DNA of 64,000 bases from Bilifractor porci (lineage in GTDB: Bacteria; Bacillota; Clostridia; Lachnospirales; Lachnospiraceae). The notes under the pieces are model-generated. The model was not told the DNA's origin and searched no databases. It saw only the letters and a list, made by a program, of their open reading frames with translations. Where the stretch lies: the NCBI RefSeq assembly GCF_009696005.1, contig NZ_VUMV01000009.1, forward strand, positions 1-64,000. The letters are read 5' to 3'. The stretch's first letter is position 1; every line of letters begins with the position of its first letter. Position numbers and translations under genes: made by a program. Shown one piece after another: positions 7,382 through 16,876 of this stretch.

Positions 7382-9289
7382 ATGCAATTCAAATGTACGG
7401 AGACACATGAAAAATTCCGCGAAGAAATCAGGGCATTTGCGGAAGCGGAGATTAAGCCTTATGCGTTCCAGTGGGACAGGGAAAACCATTTTCCCGGAGA
7501 TGTGGTCAGAAGAATGGCGGATAACGGCTGGATGGGACTTCCTTATCCAGTGAAATACGGCGGAGCCGGCAAAGACATTCTGACCTATTCCATTGCAGTG
7601 GAAGAGCTTGCGCGGGTGGATGCCGGAACAGCGGTAATTCTTTCGGCTCATGTCTCGCTGGGAAGCTGGCCGATTTATGCCTTCGGGACAGAGGAACAGA
7701 AGATGAAGTATCTGGTTCCTCTGGCAAAAGGAGAGAAGCTTGGAGCCTTCGGCCTTACCGAATCGAACGCGGGTTCGGATGCCGGAGGAACTGAGACTAC
7801 GGCTGTCCGGGACGGAGATTTTTATATCCTGAATGGAGAGAAAATTTTTATTACAAACGGCGGAGAGGCTGACACCTATGTGATTTTTGCGGTCACGACG
7901 CCGGGTATCGGCACAAAGGGTATCAGCGCATTCATCGTAGAGAAGGGCTGGGAAGGCTTTACCTTCGGCGACCACTATGACAAGATGGGAATCCGTTCTT
8001 CCGCCACCGCCCAGCTGATTTTCCAGGATGTTAAAGTGCCGAAAGAGAATCTGCTCGGCAAAGAAGGCGCGGGATTCCGCATTGCCATGGCAACGCTGGA
8101 CGGAGGCAGAATCGGAATTGCCTCGCAGGCGCTTGGAATTGCGCAGGGAGCTTATGAAAGCTGTATGAACTACGCAAAGGAGCGAGTTCAGTTTCATAAG
8201 CCGATTGCCTTCCAGCAGGCTATCGGTTTTAAGATCGCGGATATGGCTACGCGCATCCGGGCGGCCAGAATGCTTGTCTACAGCGCGGCAGAGCTGAAGC
8301 AGAACGGGGAACCCTACGGCATGGAAGCGGCTATGGCAAAGCAATACGCTTCGGATGCCGCTGTCCGGATTTCTGAAGAAGCTGTCCAGATTTACGGCGG
8401 GAACGGCTATCTGCGGGGAATGGATGTAGAGCGGATGTACCGCGACGCCAAGATTACCCAGATCTATGAGGGAACAAATGAAATTATGCGTGTGGTTATT
8501 TCCGGACATCTGCTGGGAAAACCGCCGAAAAAGGAGAGCGCGGGGGCTGTACAGGCAGAAAGCGCCGGGATTACCGGCCCGCGTAAAAAACAGATTTTCA
8601 AGAAAGGCACCGCCCAGGAAAGGGTAGATGCCCTGGTGGAGAACCTGAAGGCGGACGGCTATGATTTTACGGTCGGAATTCCGGCGGATACCCCGATCAG
8701 CAAGGCGGAAAGAGTCGTCTCTGCCGGCCGTGGAATCGGCGATAAAGGAAATATGAAGCTGATCCGTGATCTTGCGGAGGCTGCCGGTGCCGCGATCGGA
8801 TCCTCGCGTCCGGTTGCGGAGACGCTCCAGTATGTTCCGATGGACCGTTATGTAGGGATGTCCGGACAGAAATTCCGCGGAAATCTGTATATCGCCTGCG
8901 GCATCTCCGGGGCGGTGCAGCATCTGAAGGGAATTATTGACGCTTCTACAATCGTAGCGGTCAACAACAATGCCAATGCTCCGATTTTCAAAAACTGCGA
9001 TTACGGCATTGTCGGAGATGTAAAGGAAATCCTTCCGCTGCTTGCAAAAGCCCTGGATACGGGAGCCAAGAAACCGGCGCCGCCCATGAAGAGAATCAGA
9101 CGGGCAGAGCCGAAGAAGGAGAAACCGTCTTACAAAATGATGGTTTGTGACGGATGCGGGTATGAATACGATCCGGTAAAGGGAGATCCGTCTGCGGATA
9201 TCGCGCCGGGGACACCGTTCGAGAAACTTCCGGACGATTGGGTATGTCCGGAGTGCGCGGAGCCGAAGGCGCATTTCCAGGAAGCATGA
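7382..9289 (+). CDS. Acyl-CoA dehydrogenase - EtfA C-domain - rubredoxin fusion
   Basis: A 635-residue three-part flavoprotein. Residues 1-380 are a short-chain acyl-CoA dehydrogenase, with [14 protein letters not shown], the FAD-loop region around 340 and the catalytic base Glu363 in IYEGTNEI. Residues about 440-560 match the C-terminal FAD-binding domain of electron transfer flavoprotein alpha ([38 protein letters not shown]). Residues about 585-635 are a complete rubredoxin with Cys589, 592, 622 and 625 ([10 protein letters not shown] ... DDWVCPEC). The EtfA N-terminal half and any EtfB are absent here. A strong ribosome site (AAAAGGAGG) precedes the ATG. The flavodiiron protein gene downstream uses rubredoxin as donor, so electrons could run acyl-CoA to FAD to FAD to rubredoxin to the flavodiiron protein; this direction is inferred. 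Confidence 0.93.
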   Translation: MQFKCTETHEKFREEIRAFAEAEIKPYAFQWDRENHFPGDVVRRMADNGWMGLPYPVKYGGAGKDILTYSIAVEELARVDAGTAVILSAHVSLGSWPIYAFGTEEQKMKYLVPLAKGEKLGAFGLTESNAGSDAGGTETTAVRDGDFYILNGEKIFITNGGEADTYVIFAVTTPGIGTKGISAFIVEKGWEGFTFGDHYDKMGIRSSATAQLIFQDVKVPKENLLGKEGAGFRIAMATLDGGRIGIASQALGIAQGAYESCMNYAKERVQFHKPIAFQQAIGFKIADMATRIRAARMLVYSAAELKQNGEPYGMEAAMAKQYASDAAVRISEEAVQIYGGNGYLRGMDVERMYRDAKITQIYEGTNEIMRVVISGHLLGKPPKKESAGAVQAESAGITGPRKKQIFKKGTAQERVDALVENLKADGYDFTVGIPADTPISKAERVVSAGRGIGDKGNMKLIRDLAEAAGAAIGSSRPVAETLQYVPMDRYVGMSGQKFRGNLYIACGISGAVQHLKGIIDASTIVAVNNNANAPIFKNCDYGIVGDVKEILPLLAKALDTGAKKPAPPMKRIRRAEPKKEKPSYKMMVCDGCGYEYDPVKGDPSADIAPGTPFEKLPDDWVCPECAEPKAHFQEA

Positions 9290-9292
9290 ATG

Positions 9293-9314
9293 CTGCGGCT
9301 TTTTTCAGCCGCAG
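9293..9314 (+). terminator. Hairpin after the fusion gene, possible weak terminator
   Basis: CTGCGGCT (9293-9300) pairs with AGCCGCAG (9307-9314); the T-run is in the loop rather than behind the stem, so termination would be poor. The rest of the gap to 9507 is purine-rich, with an unsupported 54-codon charged open frame (9356-9520) that has no ribosome site. Confidence 0.35.
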
Positions 9315-9506
9315 TTCCGGCCGGATACGTACCTTAGCACCTTATTACTTATCAGATGAAAGGGCAGGGGCAGAAGTCCCGGAGAAAGAAAAAGCAGGGA
9401 CAGGAAAATAACCCGGAAAAAGCAGGGGAAAACGAGAACAATACTGAGAAGAACAAGATGACAGATTATCAGAGGAAAAGATGCAATACCAGACAGGAGG
9501 TCTCAC

Positions 9507-10721
9507 ATGCATATTGTTAGAAAGGTGACAGATAATTTATACTGGATCGGCGCCAATGACCACAGGCTGACGCTGTTTGAAAACATTCATCCTATCCCGG
9601 AGGGAGTCAGCTATAACTCCTATCTGCTGCTGGACAAGAAAGCGGTGATGTTTGATACGGTGGACTGGGACGGGTGCCGTCAGATGATGGAAAATCTGGA
9701 ATTCGTCCTGGATGGAAGGGAACTGGACACGGTTGTGGTCAACCACTGGGAGCCGGACCATGCCGCTTCTCTTCAGGTGGTGCTGAACCGTTACCCGAAA
9801 GCGGAAATTATCAGTACAGAAAAAGGTTTTATGCTGATGAAGCAGTTCGGCTTTCATGCCGACGGACATAAAACAATAACGGTAAAAGAAGGAGACAAGA
9901 CCTGTTTCGGAGAGCATACGGTTACGTATCTGGAGGCTCCTATGGTGCACTGGCCAGAGGCGATGGTCACACTGGATCTGACAAACGGAGCACTGTTTTC
10001 CGCGGACGCCTTCGGATCTTTCAAGGCGCTGGATGGAAAACTGTTTAATGACGAGGTGGATTATGACAGGGACTGGATCGACTCCAACCGTCGGTATCTG
10101 ACGAATATTGTCGGAAAATACGGTCCGCATATCCGGAAGCTGCTGAACAAGGCGGCGCCGGTTCTGGATCAGATAAAGTTTATCTGTCCGCTTCACGGGC
10201 TGGTCTGGAGGAACAATCTGGACTACCTGCTGGACAAATACACTCACTGGGCTTCCTATGAACCGGAAGTCAAGGGCGTCATGATCGTGTATGCCTCCAT
10301 GTACGGAAATACCGAGCAGGCGGCTCAGGCAATCGCGGCAAAGCTGGCGGAAGAAGGAATCCGGAATGTGTCTCTGTTTGATGTTTCCAGCACCCATGTG
10401 TCCTATCTGATTGCGGAGGTGTTCCGCGTCAGCCATGTGATCCTTGCTTCCTGCACCTACAATCTGGGAATCTTTCCGCCGATGTTGAATTTCCTGGAGG
10501 ATATGAAGGCGCTGAATGTGCAGAACAGAGTATTTGCACTGATCGAAAACGGTTCCTGGGCGATTCGGTCCGGGGATCTGATGTACCGGTTCCTGGATGA
10601 AGAAATGAAAACCATTACGGTGCTCAATGAAAGGGTTACTGTGGCGTCTCATCTGGGAGAGAATCAGGAGGAGGATCTCGGGCTGCTGGCGGACGCAGTG
10701 GCGGATTCTCTGCGAGGATGA
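9507..10721 (+). CDS. fprA: Flavodiiron protein (A-type flavoprotein)
   Basis: A 404-residue flavodiiron protein that reduces O2 to water or NO to N2O using electrons from rubredoxin. The N-terminal metallo-beta-lactamase-like domain supplies the di-iron ligands His80, Glu82, Asp84 (HWEPDH), His148, Asp167 and His230. The C-terminal flavodoxin domain starts near residue 257 with the FMN phosphate loop YASMYGNTEQ. Length is normal for the class without extra domains. The ribosome site is ACAGGAGG. It follows the acyl-CoA dehydrogenase-rubredoxin fusion and an Rrf2 regulator, which supports an oxygen or NO defence role in an anaerobe. Confidence 0.95.
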   Translation: MHIVRKVTDNLYWIGANDHRLTLFENIHPIPEGVSYNSYLLLDKKAVMFDTVDWDGCRQMMENLEFVLDGRELDTVVVNHWEPDHAASLQVVLNRYPKAEIISTEKGFMLMKQFGFHADGHKTITVKEGDKTCFGEHTVTYLEAPMVHWPEAMVTLDLTNGALFSADAFGSFKALDGKLFNDEVDYDRDWIDSNRRYLTNIVGKYGPHIRKLLNKAAPVLDQIKFICPLHGLVWRNNLDYLLDKYTHWASYEPEVKGVMIVYASMYGNTEQAAQAIAAKLAEEGIRNVSLFDVSSTHVSYLIAEVFRVSHVILASCTYNLGIFPPMLNFLEDMKALNVQNRVFALIENGSWAIRSGDLMYRFLDEEMKTITVLNERVTVASHLGENQEEDLGLLADAVADSLRG

Positions 10722-10731
10722 ATTCTGATTC

Positions 10732-10760
10732 TTGTCACAGGTATCCCTATGCGTTATAAT
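10732..10760 (+). promoter_or_regulatory. Promoter of the ECF transporter gene
   Basis: TTGTCA (10732-10737) and TATAAT (10755-10760) are separated by 17 bases, a near-consensus vegetative promoter just behind fprA and 52 bases before the next start codon. Confidence 0.7.
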
Positions 10761-10812
10761 AATCCTGCGCTATATTCGGGATTGACCCGGAACAGCAGCA
10801 GGAGGTATAAAA

Positions 10813-11421
10813 ATGAATAAGAAACAAGGTAACACGCAGAAACTCGCTGTACTGGCTGTATTAACAGCTATTGTCATTATCCTGCAGGCGGCGGTCGTCA
10901 TACCGCTGGGGCCGTTTACAGTGACGCTGACAATGCTTCCTATTATTATAGGAGCCATTATGTACGGCCCGCTGGGAGGAGCTGTCCTGGGAACGGTATT
11001 CGGAGCCGTGGTGTCCATACAGGTTCTGACGGGAGCGGCAGGCGCTTTTTCTACTGCCATGCTGGAGTATCAGCCGGCAGCCACAATCCTGATCTGTCTG
11101 CTGAAAGGTATTGCGGCGGGTCTGGCAGCAGGTGCTTTTTTCTGTCTGTTTCGGAAAGTCAGTTTTTACTTCGGTGTGGTTATGGCAGCTGTCATTGCCC
11201 CGGTTGTGAATACGGGGATCTTCAGCGTGGGATGTCTTACCATCTTCAGAAGCTTGATCCAGGATGCGCTGGGAACCGGCAGCAATCTGCTCCTGGTTTT
11301 CCTCACGACGTTTATCGGCTTGAATTTCCTTGTGGAGTTTGGAATTAACGTCGCGCTTACACCGGTGGTGATGCGTATTTTCCGCGCGGTAAAGCTGGAG
11401 CCGGCAAAGGCGGCAGGCTGA
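10813..11421 (+). CDS. ECF transporter S component, probable pantothenate type
   Basis: A 202-residue membrane protein with about six hydrophobic segments (TAIVIILQAAVVIPLG, MLPIIIGAIMYGPLGGAVLG and others), the size and pattern of an energy-coupling-factor substrate-binding subunit. Such subunits need the shared EcfA/A'/T module encoded elsewhere. The next gene is a pantothenate kinase, so a pantothenate-specific S component (PanT-like) is the natural guess; the specificity is inferred from that neighbour. Ribosome site AGGAGG precedes the ATG. Confidence 0.8.
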   Translation: MNKKQGNTQKLAVLAVLTAIVIILQAAVVIPLGPFTVTLTMLPIIIGAIMYGPLGGAVLGTVFGAVVSIQVLTGAAGAFSTAMLEYQPAATILICLLKGIAAGLAAGAFFCLFRKVSFYFGVVMAAVIAPVVNTGIFSVGCLTIFRSLIQDALGTGSNLLLVFLTTFIGLNFLVEFGINVALTPVVMRIFRAVKLEPAKAAG

Positions 11422-11625
11422 AAGTAAAAAGAACAGAGAAGTAACAGTAGATGATAGAGGGACGCATAAGGGAATATTCTCTTCGGTGTCCCTCCTTTGC
11501 TATTTCGTCCGGCTGGCAGCAGAGAAGGAATTTATCCTGTCGAGGTGCCGGGACTTGCAGAAGAACCGCCGCGTCGGCGCAGATGCGGTTGGATCACCTG
11601 CGTGATTATTGATATGAGGAAAAAA

Positions 11626-12435
11626 ATGATTCTGGCAATAGATATCGGGAATACCCACATGGTTCTGGGGTGTTTGAATGAAAAGAATGAAACGGTAAAA
11701 AGAGTGCAGATGACGACAGACCGGCAGCAGACCTCCCATGAGTATGCGGCCGGAATCCGCCAGGTGCTCCAGATGGAGAGGGAAGAAGCCGTTTCTTTCG
11801 ACGGAAGCATTCTGTCTTCTGTTGTACCGGAGTTAACGGATGTAGTGGCGGAGGCAGTGCGGATTCTTACCGGAAAACGTCCCCTTGTGCTGGGACAGGG
11901 AGTGGAAACCGGCCTTGCCCTGGATATGAACGGCCTGACTGCCGACCAGATTGCGGGGGATCTTCTCGCAACAGCGGTTGCGGCCGTACACAATTACCCG
12001 CTGCCGGCTGTGGTGATCGACATCGGCACCGCAACGACCATGACGGTTGTGTCGGCGGAAGGGGTCTATCTTGGCGGGGTCATTCTCCCGGGTCCCGGAA
12101 CCTCTCTGCAGGCGCTTGTAAAGGATACTTCCCTTCTTCCCGCTGTCGATTTTTCCAGGCCGGACAGGGCGATTGCCAAGGATACGGTAAATGCCATGCG
12201 CGCGGGAATTGTGTACGGATCAGCCGGGGCGATAGACGGAATACTGGACCGGTTCGAGGAAGAACTTGGCGTCTCCCCGACGATTCTTGCCACAGGAGGA
12301 ATGGGGCGGATTCTGGCACCCTACTGCCGTCACCGGATTACCGTTGACGACAGTCTGCTGTTAAAGGGACTGGGTATTATCTGGAGAAATAACAGGAAGC
12401 CTGCGGAGAAGGCAGCGGAACCGGAAACTGTGTAA
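11626..12435 (+). CDS. coaX: Type III pantothenate kinase
   Basis: A roughly 269-residue CoaX-type kinase, catalysing the first step of coenzyme A synthesis. It begins ILAIDIGNTHMVLG, the actin-fold phosphate loop with the essential Asp, and has VVIDIGTATTMTVV and GGVILPGPGTSLQAL, both characteristic of type III enzymes; these are insensitive to CoA feedback. The frame is open further upstream and contains an ATG at 11614, but GAGGA lies six bases before ATG 11626 and the family starts at this point. Adjacent to the ECF S component. The upstream 11587-11602 resembles the 3' end of 16S rRNA (see findings). Confidence 0.93.
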   Translation: MILAIDIGNTHMVLGCLNEKNETVKRVQMTTDRQQTSHEYAAGIRQVLQMEREEAVSFDGSILSSVVPELTDVVAEAVRILTGKRPLVLGQGVETGLALDMNGLTADQIAGDLLATAVAAVHNYPLPAVVIDIGTATTMTVVSAEGVYLGGVILPGPGTSLQALVKDTSLLPAVDFSRPDRAIAKDTVNAMRAGIVYGSAGAIDGILDRFEEELGVSPTILATGGMGRILAPYCRHRITVDDSLLLKGLGIIWRNNRKPAEKAAEPETV

Positions 12436-12462
12436 AGAGATGGCAAAAAAGGGAAGAAATAT

Positions 12463-14331
12463 ATGGCAGAAATCAGCTTTTCGTTTATTCAGCTTTTCTT
12501 CAAACTGATGGCGCGGCAGACCGGGCAGATCGGAAAAATCGATTTTATTCCGCAGAAACCTCATTTCCGGGGAGAACCTGTGGAACAGCCGTTTCCGAGA
12601 GAGTCGCCGGAGTCCCAGGGGGTGGAATCCGCTCATGTCAGGGAGTATCTGGAGGCTCTGAAAATGAGTCCGGATGCCAATATTCATCAGGCTATCGTCA
12701 TCCGTCACGGGAAGATTATCGCGGAGTGCAGTTTTTCTCCATACCAGAGGGGAATGTGGCACATCACACATTCCATGTGCAAGACCTTTACCGGCCTGGC
12801 GGCCGGCCTTGCCATCCAGGAGGGGCTGTTTGGCCTGGATGAAAGCATTGATGATATTTTTCCGGATAAGATACGTCTGCTCAGCCGGATCGGAAGAAAA
12901 AAGGTGACAATTCGCCATCTTTTGACGATGACCAGCGGGGTGGAGTATTCCGAGGCGGGCGCCATAGAGAGCAGCGACTGGTGCACGAATTTTATGTCCG
13001 CGGGCTGTAAATTTGAGCCCGGAACAAAATTCGAGTATAATTCCATGAACTCCTTTATGCTTTCCGCTGCCATTCAGGAGCGCTCCGGAATTACCATGTT
13101 CCAGTTCCTGAAAACAAGGATTTTTGATCCGATGGGGATTAAGGAAATTTTCTGGGAGGAAAGCCCCAGAGGCTATACAAAGGGAGGATGGGGATGCTTT
13201 ATCCGCCCGGAGGATGCCTGCAAAATCGGACAGCTGATGCTGAATAAGGGGCTGTGGAACGGACGGCAGCTGGTTCCCGCCTACTGGATTGAGAGTATGA
13301 CCTCCCGTCAGGTGGAGAATGATAAATTCGGCTACGGCTATCAGTGCTGGATCGAACAGCGTCCGGGCGGTTTCGCCATGAACGGCCTTTTCGGACAGGA
13401 TGTGATCTGTTATCCGGATGACGACATGATCCTGATGGTAAATTCAGGAAACCGCGAGCTTCTTCAGGAGGGCAGTCTGACGGAGATTCTGCGTAAATTC
13501 TGGGGAATTTCCTATCATCCGTCACCGGTTCCTCTCCGTGAAAATCCGAGGGAGCTGAAAAAGCTGGCGGAACAAATAGCTTTGTACAGCGGTCATGATA
13601 CGTACGGGGGATCCGGCCTTGGGAGTGCGATTCTGGAGGATGCCGTAAACCGGAATCTTGCCCAGCTGCCTCCGGATTTCAAAAAGGCCAGAAGGACAAG
13701 GAGAGGCTGGGGTCTCTGGGCGCCAAAAGCCACCGTCATGTCGCCGCAGGAGATGCTGGAAACCCTGAAAAATCACACGTTCCAGATGAAAAACGGGAGA
13801 ACCGGTGTTTTCCCCCTGATCTGCCAGGTGGTCCACAACAATTATACGGACGGGATCAGAAAAATAGGTTTTGCGGATGTAAACGGAACCATGAACGTTC
13901 TTTTGTATGAGGGAGAAGAAATTCTCCCTGTTAAGGTCGGGTTCGAGGAGCCTGCGGTCAGCGAGATCAGTATTCACGGAGAGCCGTATTACATCGGAAC
14001 AGCCGGCCGGATCGCGACCGATGAGTATGACCGGGTTGTGCTTCTGCTGAACATTTCGTTTATCGAGGAAGCCTGCTGCAGAAAGATGAATCTTTATTTT
14101 GACGGAGAGGATCTCGAGGTGCGCTACAGTGAAACGCCGGGGGATGCGGTCATCGCGGACGCACTGGCCTATACGGGAGACAGCCAGGATGTTTTCCGGC
14201 TTCCGATTATCAGACAGATTGTGGAGCAGGGAGGAAAGGATTTTCTGGATGTTTCCATCCAGGGAACGGTCAATCCCACGGACAGGGGGCATCTGGTCAG
14301 AGAGGGAGAAAAAACAGGGGACAGGCCGTAA
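12463..14331 (+). CDS. Serine hydrolase, class C beta-lactamase / DD-peptidase fold
   Basis: A 622-residue protein. The first about 350 residues have the beta-lactamase family PF00144 fold: nucleophile motif S104-M-C-K107 in THSMCKTFTG, the tyrosine motif Y192-N-S194, and a GLFGQ segment in place of the usual HxG box. The C-terminal about 250 residues are a beta-rich region I do not recognise, with no further catalytic motif visible. No signal peptide is evident, so it may act in the cytoplasm. It could be an esterase or peptidase rather than a drug-resistance enzyme; nothing here indicates a true beta-lactamase. Starts 27 bases after coaX with GGGAAG as ribosome site. Confidence 0.8.
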   Translation: MAEISFSFIQLFFKLMARQTGQIGKIDFIPQKPHFRGEPVEQPFPRESPESQGVESAHVREYLEALKMSPDANIHQAIVIRHGKIIAECSFSPYQRGMWHITHSMCKTFTGLAAGLAIQEGLFGLDESIDDIFPDKIRLLSRIGRKKVTIRHLLTMTSGVEYSEAGAIESSDWCTNFMSAGCKFEPGTKFEYNSMNSFMLSAAIQERSGITMFQFLKTRIFDPMGIKEIFWEESPRGYTKGGWGCFIRPEDACKIGQLMLNKGLWNGRQLVPAYWIESMTSRQVENDKFGYGYQCWIEQRPGGFAMNGLFGQDVICYPDDDMILMVNSGNRELLQEGSLTEILRKFWGISYHPSPVPLRENPRELKKLAEQIALYSGHDTYGGSGLGSAILEDAVNRNLAQLPPDFKKARRTRRGWGLWAPKATVMSPQEMLETLKNHTFQMKNGRTGVFPLICQVVHNNYTDGIRKIGFADVNGTMNVLLYEGEEILPVKVGFEEPAVSEISIHGEPYYIGTAGRIATDEYDRVVLLLNISFIEEACCRKMNLYFDGEDLEVRYSETPGDAVIADALAYTGDSQDVFRLPIIRQIVEQGGKDFLDVSIQGTVNPTDRGHLVREGEKTGDRP

Positions 14332-14862
14332 GCTTTGTCAATTTATGAACAATCTGTAACAGGAAAGTTTACGAAATGTCCAAATCGAATACACAGGGGA
14401 ATCACATTTAGCCTATATGATAGGGAGCATAGAAACAAGATAAAAAGATTTCAAGTTTCTAGTTTCTTTTTCATATGAGTGGCTGAAATGCCACATTCTC
14501 CTTCCTTTTTAAGAACGGGAAAGTCAGTGCTGAGGCTTTCCCGTTCTTTGCGTTTCAGGCCGGGTGTTTTTAGCAGCCGGGGTCAAGCCGGATTATCTTT
14601 TGCCGCTATATGCAGAAAAATGAGCATATAACGGATGGAAACGTCCTCTGGCCAGCGCTTTTGCCCGTATGTGGGAAAAAGAGAGCCTCCGGTACAATTG
14701 ATCATAAAAAATAATCAACAGTTGGCAATACCAATATAACCAGAAAAGAATTATACATGTGTATAGTCAGTGCGTGTGGAGCATGGGCTGTACAGTATTC
14801 GTTGAACCGGATGTTATTCAGAGAGTATCCGGCAGGCTGGACAAAGAAGGAGGAATTCTGAT
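14332..14862. other. 531-bp gap: terminator and hairpins, no gene seen
   Basis: No convincing coding frame on either strand. The gap contains the terminator at 14511-14549; a hairpin with arms CCG-TATATGC and GCATATA-CGG around 14600-14633; a 14-base inverted repeat TATACATGTGTATA (14752-14765); and CCGGAT/ATCCGG (14807-14812 with 14827-14832) close to the ECF start codon. I could not match it to a known riboswitch. Confidence 0.5.
14511..14549 (+). terminator. Terminator behind the serine hydrolase gene
   Basis: AAGAACGGGAAAG (14511-14523) pairs perfectly with CTTTCCCGTTCTT (14536-14548), followed by only one further T. A 13-bp stem; the T-run within the right arm makes it likely to act as a terminator for the region reading from the left. 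Confidence 0.7.
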
Positions 14863-15456
14863 ATGCAGAGCAGGACAGAAAAGGACGGAAAGAGCATATC
14901 AAAGAAAACGTATGCACAGGATGAAAACAGCAGGATTCAGGACATGGTGATTACCGCGCTGATGATAGCGCTGACCTATGTCGCGACCTGGCTGATTAAC
15001 ATCCGGCTTCCTTTTATGGGCAGCGGCGGACTGATTCACCTGGGCAATGTCCCTCTTTTCATAGCCGCTATTCTTTTCGGAAAGAAAACCGGCGCCCTTG
15101 CCGGGGGAATCGGCATGGGACTGTTTGATCTCCTGAGCGGCTGGACCGCATGGGCGCCGTTTACCTTTGTCATTGTCGGACTTATGGGGTATGAGGTCGG
15201 CTGGTTCGCCGAGCGCAGGCCGATCAAAAATACGGCGCTGAATGATGCTGTCTCCATGATCCTTGCCCTGATCATTAAGATTGTCGGCTATTATTTCGCG
15301 GAGGTTATTTTGTACGGAAACTGGATCGCCCCGATCGGGTCTGTTCCCGGAAATATCTGCCAGGTCGGTGTGGCAGCGGTTATTGTCATGGCAATGCTCC
15401 CCGTCCTGCGGAGAGTAACCCGTTCTATGAGGCGGCCGGCAGGCAGGACAGCGTAA
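14863..15456 (+). CDS. ECF transporter S component
   Basis: A 197-residue integral membrane protein with an N-terminal charged tail (about 25 residues) and five to six hydrophobic segments. LIHLGNVPLFIAAILFGKKT and GLFDLLSGW resemble the riboflavin/pyridoxine-type ECF S components (PF07155-like). It needs an energising EcfAT module from elsewhere. It is followed 97 bases later by a class V aminotransferase related to alanine-glyoxylate and pyridoxamine-pyruvate enzymes, so a vitamin B6 compound is one possible substrate; I cannot decide this. Ribosome site AGGAGG. Confidence 0.82.
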   Translation: MQSRTEKDGKSISKKTYAQDENSRIQDMVITALMIALTYVATWLINIRLPFMGSGGLIHLGNVPLFIAAILFGKKTGALAGGIGMGLFDLLSGWTAWAPFTFVIVGLMGYEVGWFAERRPIKNTALNDAVSMILALIIKIVGYYFAEVILYGNWIAPIGSVPGNICQVGVAAVIVMAMLPVLRRVTRSMRRPAGRTA

Positions 15457-15553
15457 GCGGAAAACAGCAGAAATGCAGCAGAAGGAAAACGGCAAATAAG
15501 CGATAAAGGACGGCCGCCGGTAAAAAACGGCGGCAGGAAAAGAGGCGGAAGAG

Positions 15554-16699
15554 ATGTATAAAATAATGACGGCGGGACCGACCCAGGTAAGAGAAAATGT
15601 CATGCAGGCAAGAGCACTTCCTTTTCCCAACCCGGATATCGATCCTGCCTTTTTTGATTTTTATAAAGAAACCTGCGGAATGCTCTCCAAAGCACTGCAC
15701 ACGGATCATGAGGCGTTTATCCTTGGAGGGGAGGGGATTCTTGGACTGGAGGCCGCCTGCGCGTCTCTGACAGAACCGGGAGACCGGGTTCTGGTTATCG
15801 ACAACGGGATTTTCGGAAAGGAATTTGCGGATTTCGTAAAAATCTATGAAGGAATCCCGGTCCTTTACACGGTGGATTATCATCGGCCGGTAGACCCGGA
15901 CGCGCTGAAGCGGTATCTGGAGAAGGATCACTCTTTCAAATATGCAACCGTTGTGCACTGTGACACCCCCAGCGGCGTCCTGAATGATGTGGAGACAATC
16001 AGCCGGATTCTGGACTCCTACGGCATTATGACCGTGGCAGATTCTGTTGCAGGGATGTTCGGAGAACCGCTGGATCTCTCAAAAAGCAGGATCGACATTC
16101 TCTGCGGCGGCTCCCAGAAGGCTTTGTCCTGTCCTCCGGGGCTGACCATGGTCTGGGTCAGTGAGCGGGCATTCCGCTCCATGGAAAGAAGGAAGACTCC
16201 GGTGCGCAGCTTTTACGCGAGCATCCCGGCTATAAAAAATTATTACCGGGACCAGTGGTTTCCCTACACGATGCCGGCAAGTGATATCCGGGGGCTTCGC
16301 CAGGCTCTCGATAATTTTTTCGCCGACCCGGATGTGTATCAGCGGCATGCGCGGATTGCCGGGGCTGTCCGGAAAGCAGTCAGGGAATCCGGGCTGAAGC
16401 TGTACCTGGAGGAAGGAATGTCCAATACCGTTACGGTGATCTGCGTGCCGGACGGCATTACAGACAAAGAAATCCTGCGGGGGATGGCAGAGAAATACGG
16501 GATTCTGATTTCCGGCTGCTTTGATGTGCTTGCCGGAAAGGTCGTCCGGATCGGCCATATGGGAGAAAGCTGCAACCGGGAGGATGTGGCGGACACTCTG
16601 GAAGCCCTGCAGAAGGTCCTTGAGGAAAAGAGAATCCTGCTGAAATGCGACATGAAGCAGAGCTTTCTCTCCGCCTGGAAGGAAAACGCAGGGGAATAA
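15554..16699 (+). CDS. Class V aminotransferase (alanine-glyoxylate type)
   Basis: A 381-residue PLP enzyme of fold type I. It starts with the family signature MTAGPTQV, has Asp163 (VADSVAG) for the pyridine nitrogen, and the Schiff-base lysine Lys189 in GGSQKALSCPPG, the alanine-glyoxylate / serine-glyoxylate / pyridoxamine-pyruvate group pattern. The substrate cannot be read from the sequence. It sits between an ECF vitamin transporter subunit and a homocysteine methyltransferase-like gene, probably in one operon. Confidence 0.87.
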   Translation: MYKIMTAGPTQVRENVMQARALPFPNPDIDPAFFDFYKETCGMLSKALHTDHEAFILGGEGILGLEAACASLTEPGDRVLVIDNGIFGKEFADFVKIYEGIPVLYTVDYHRPVDPDALKRYLEKDHSFKYATVVHCDTPSGVLNDVETISRILDSYGIMTVADSVAGMFGEPLDLSKSRIDILCGGSQKALSCPPGLTMVWVSERAFRSMERRKTPVRSFYASIPAIKNYYRDQWFPYTMPASDIRGLRQALDNFFADPDVYQRHARIAGAVRKAVRESGLKLYLEEGMSNTVTVICVPDGITDKEILRGMAEKYGILISGCFDVLAGKVVRIGHMGESCNREDVADTLEALQKVLEEKRILLKCDMKQSFLSAWKENAGE

Positions 16700-16876
16700 T
16701 GAAAAAGGGCAGCTTCCGCAGACAGCACCGGCGCAGAAGCAGGGCTGCTTAAGATGGGTCAGAAAAGAGGAAGAAAACCACGGGGACAGCCATAGGACGC
16801 TTCGCAGGTATGTCCCGGAGGAAAAGGGATGGAAGAGCGCGCATGGACAGCAGGAGGGCGCGGCAGGAGGACGGAC

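Noticed and set aside
7298-9274. 658-codon frame opposite the acyl-CoA dehydrogenase fusion
   Set aside because: It is an antisense shadow produced by codon bias; the plus-strand protein has clear domains.
9356-9520. 54-codon charged frame before fprA
   Set aside because: No ribosome site and it reads into the fprA start; purine-rich leader is a simpler explanation.
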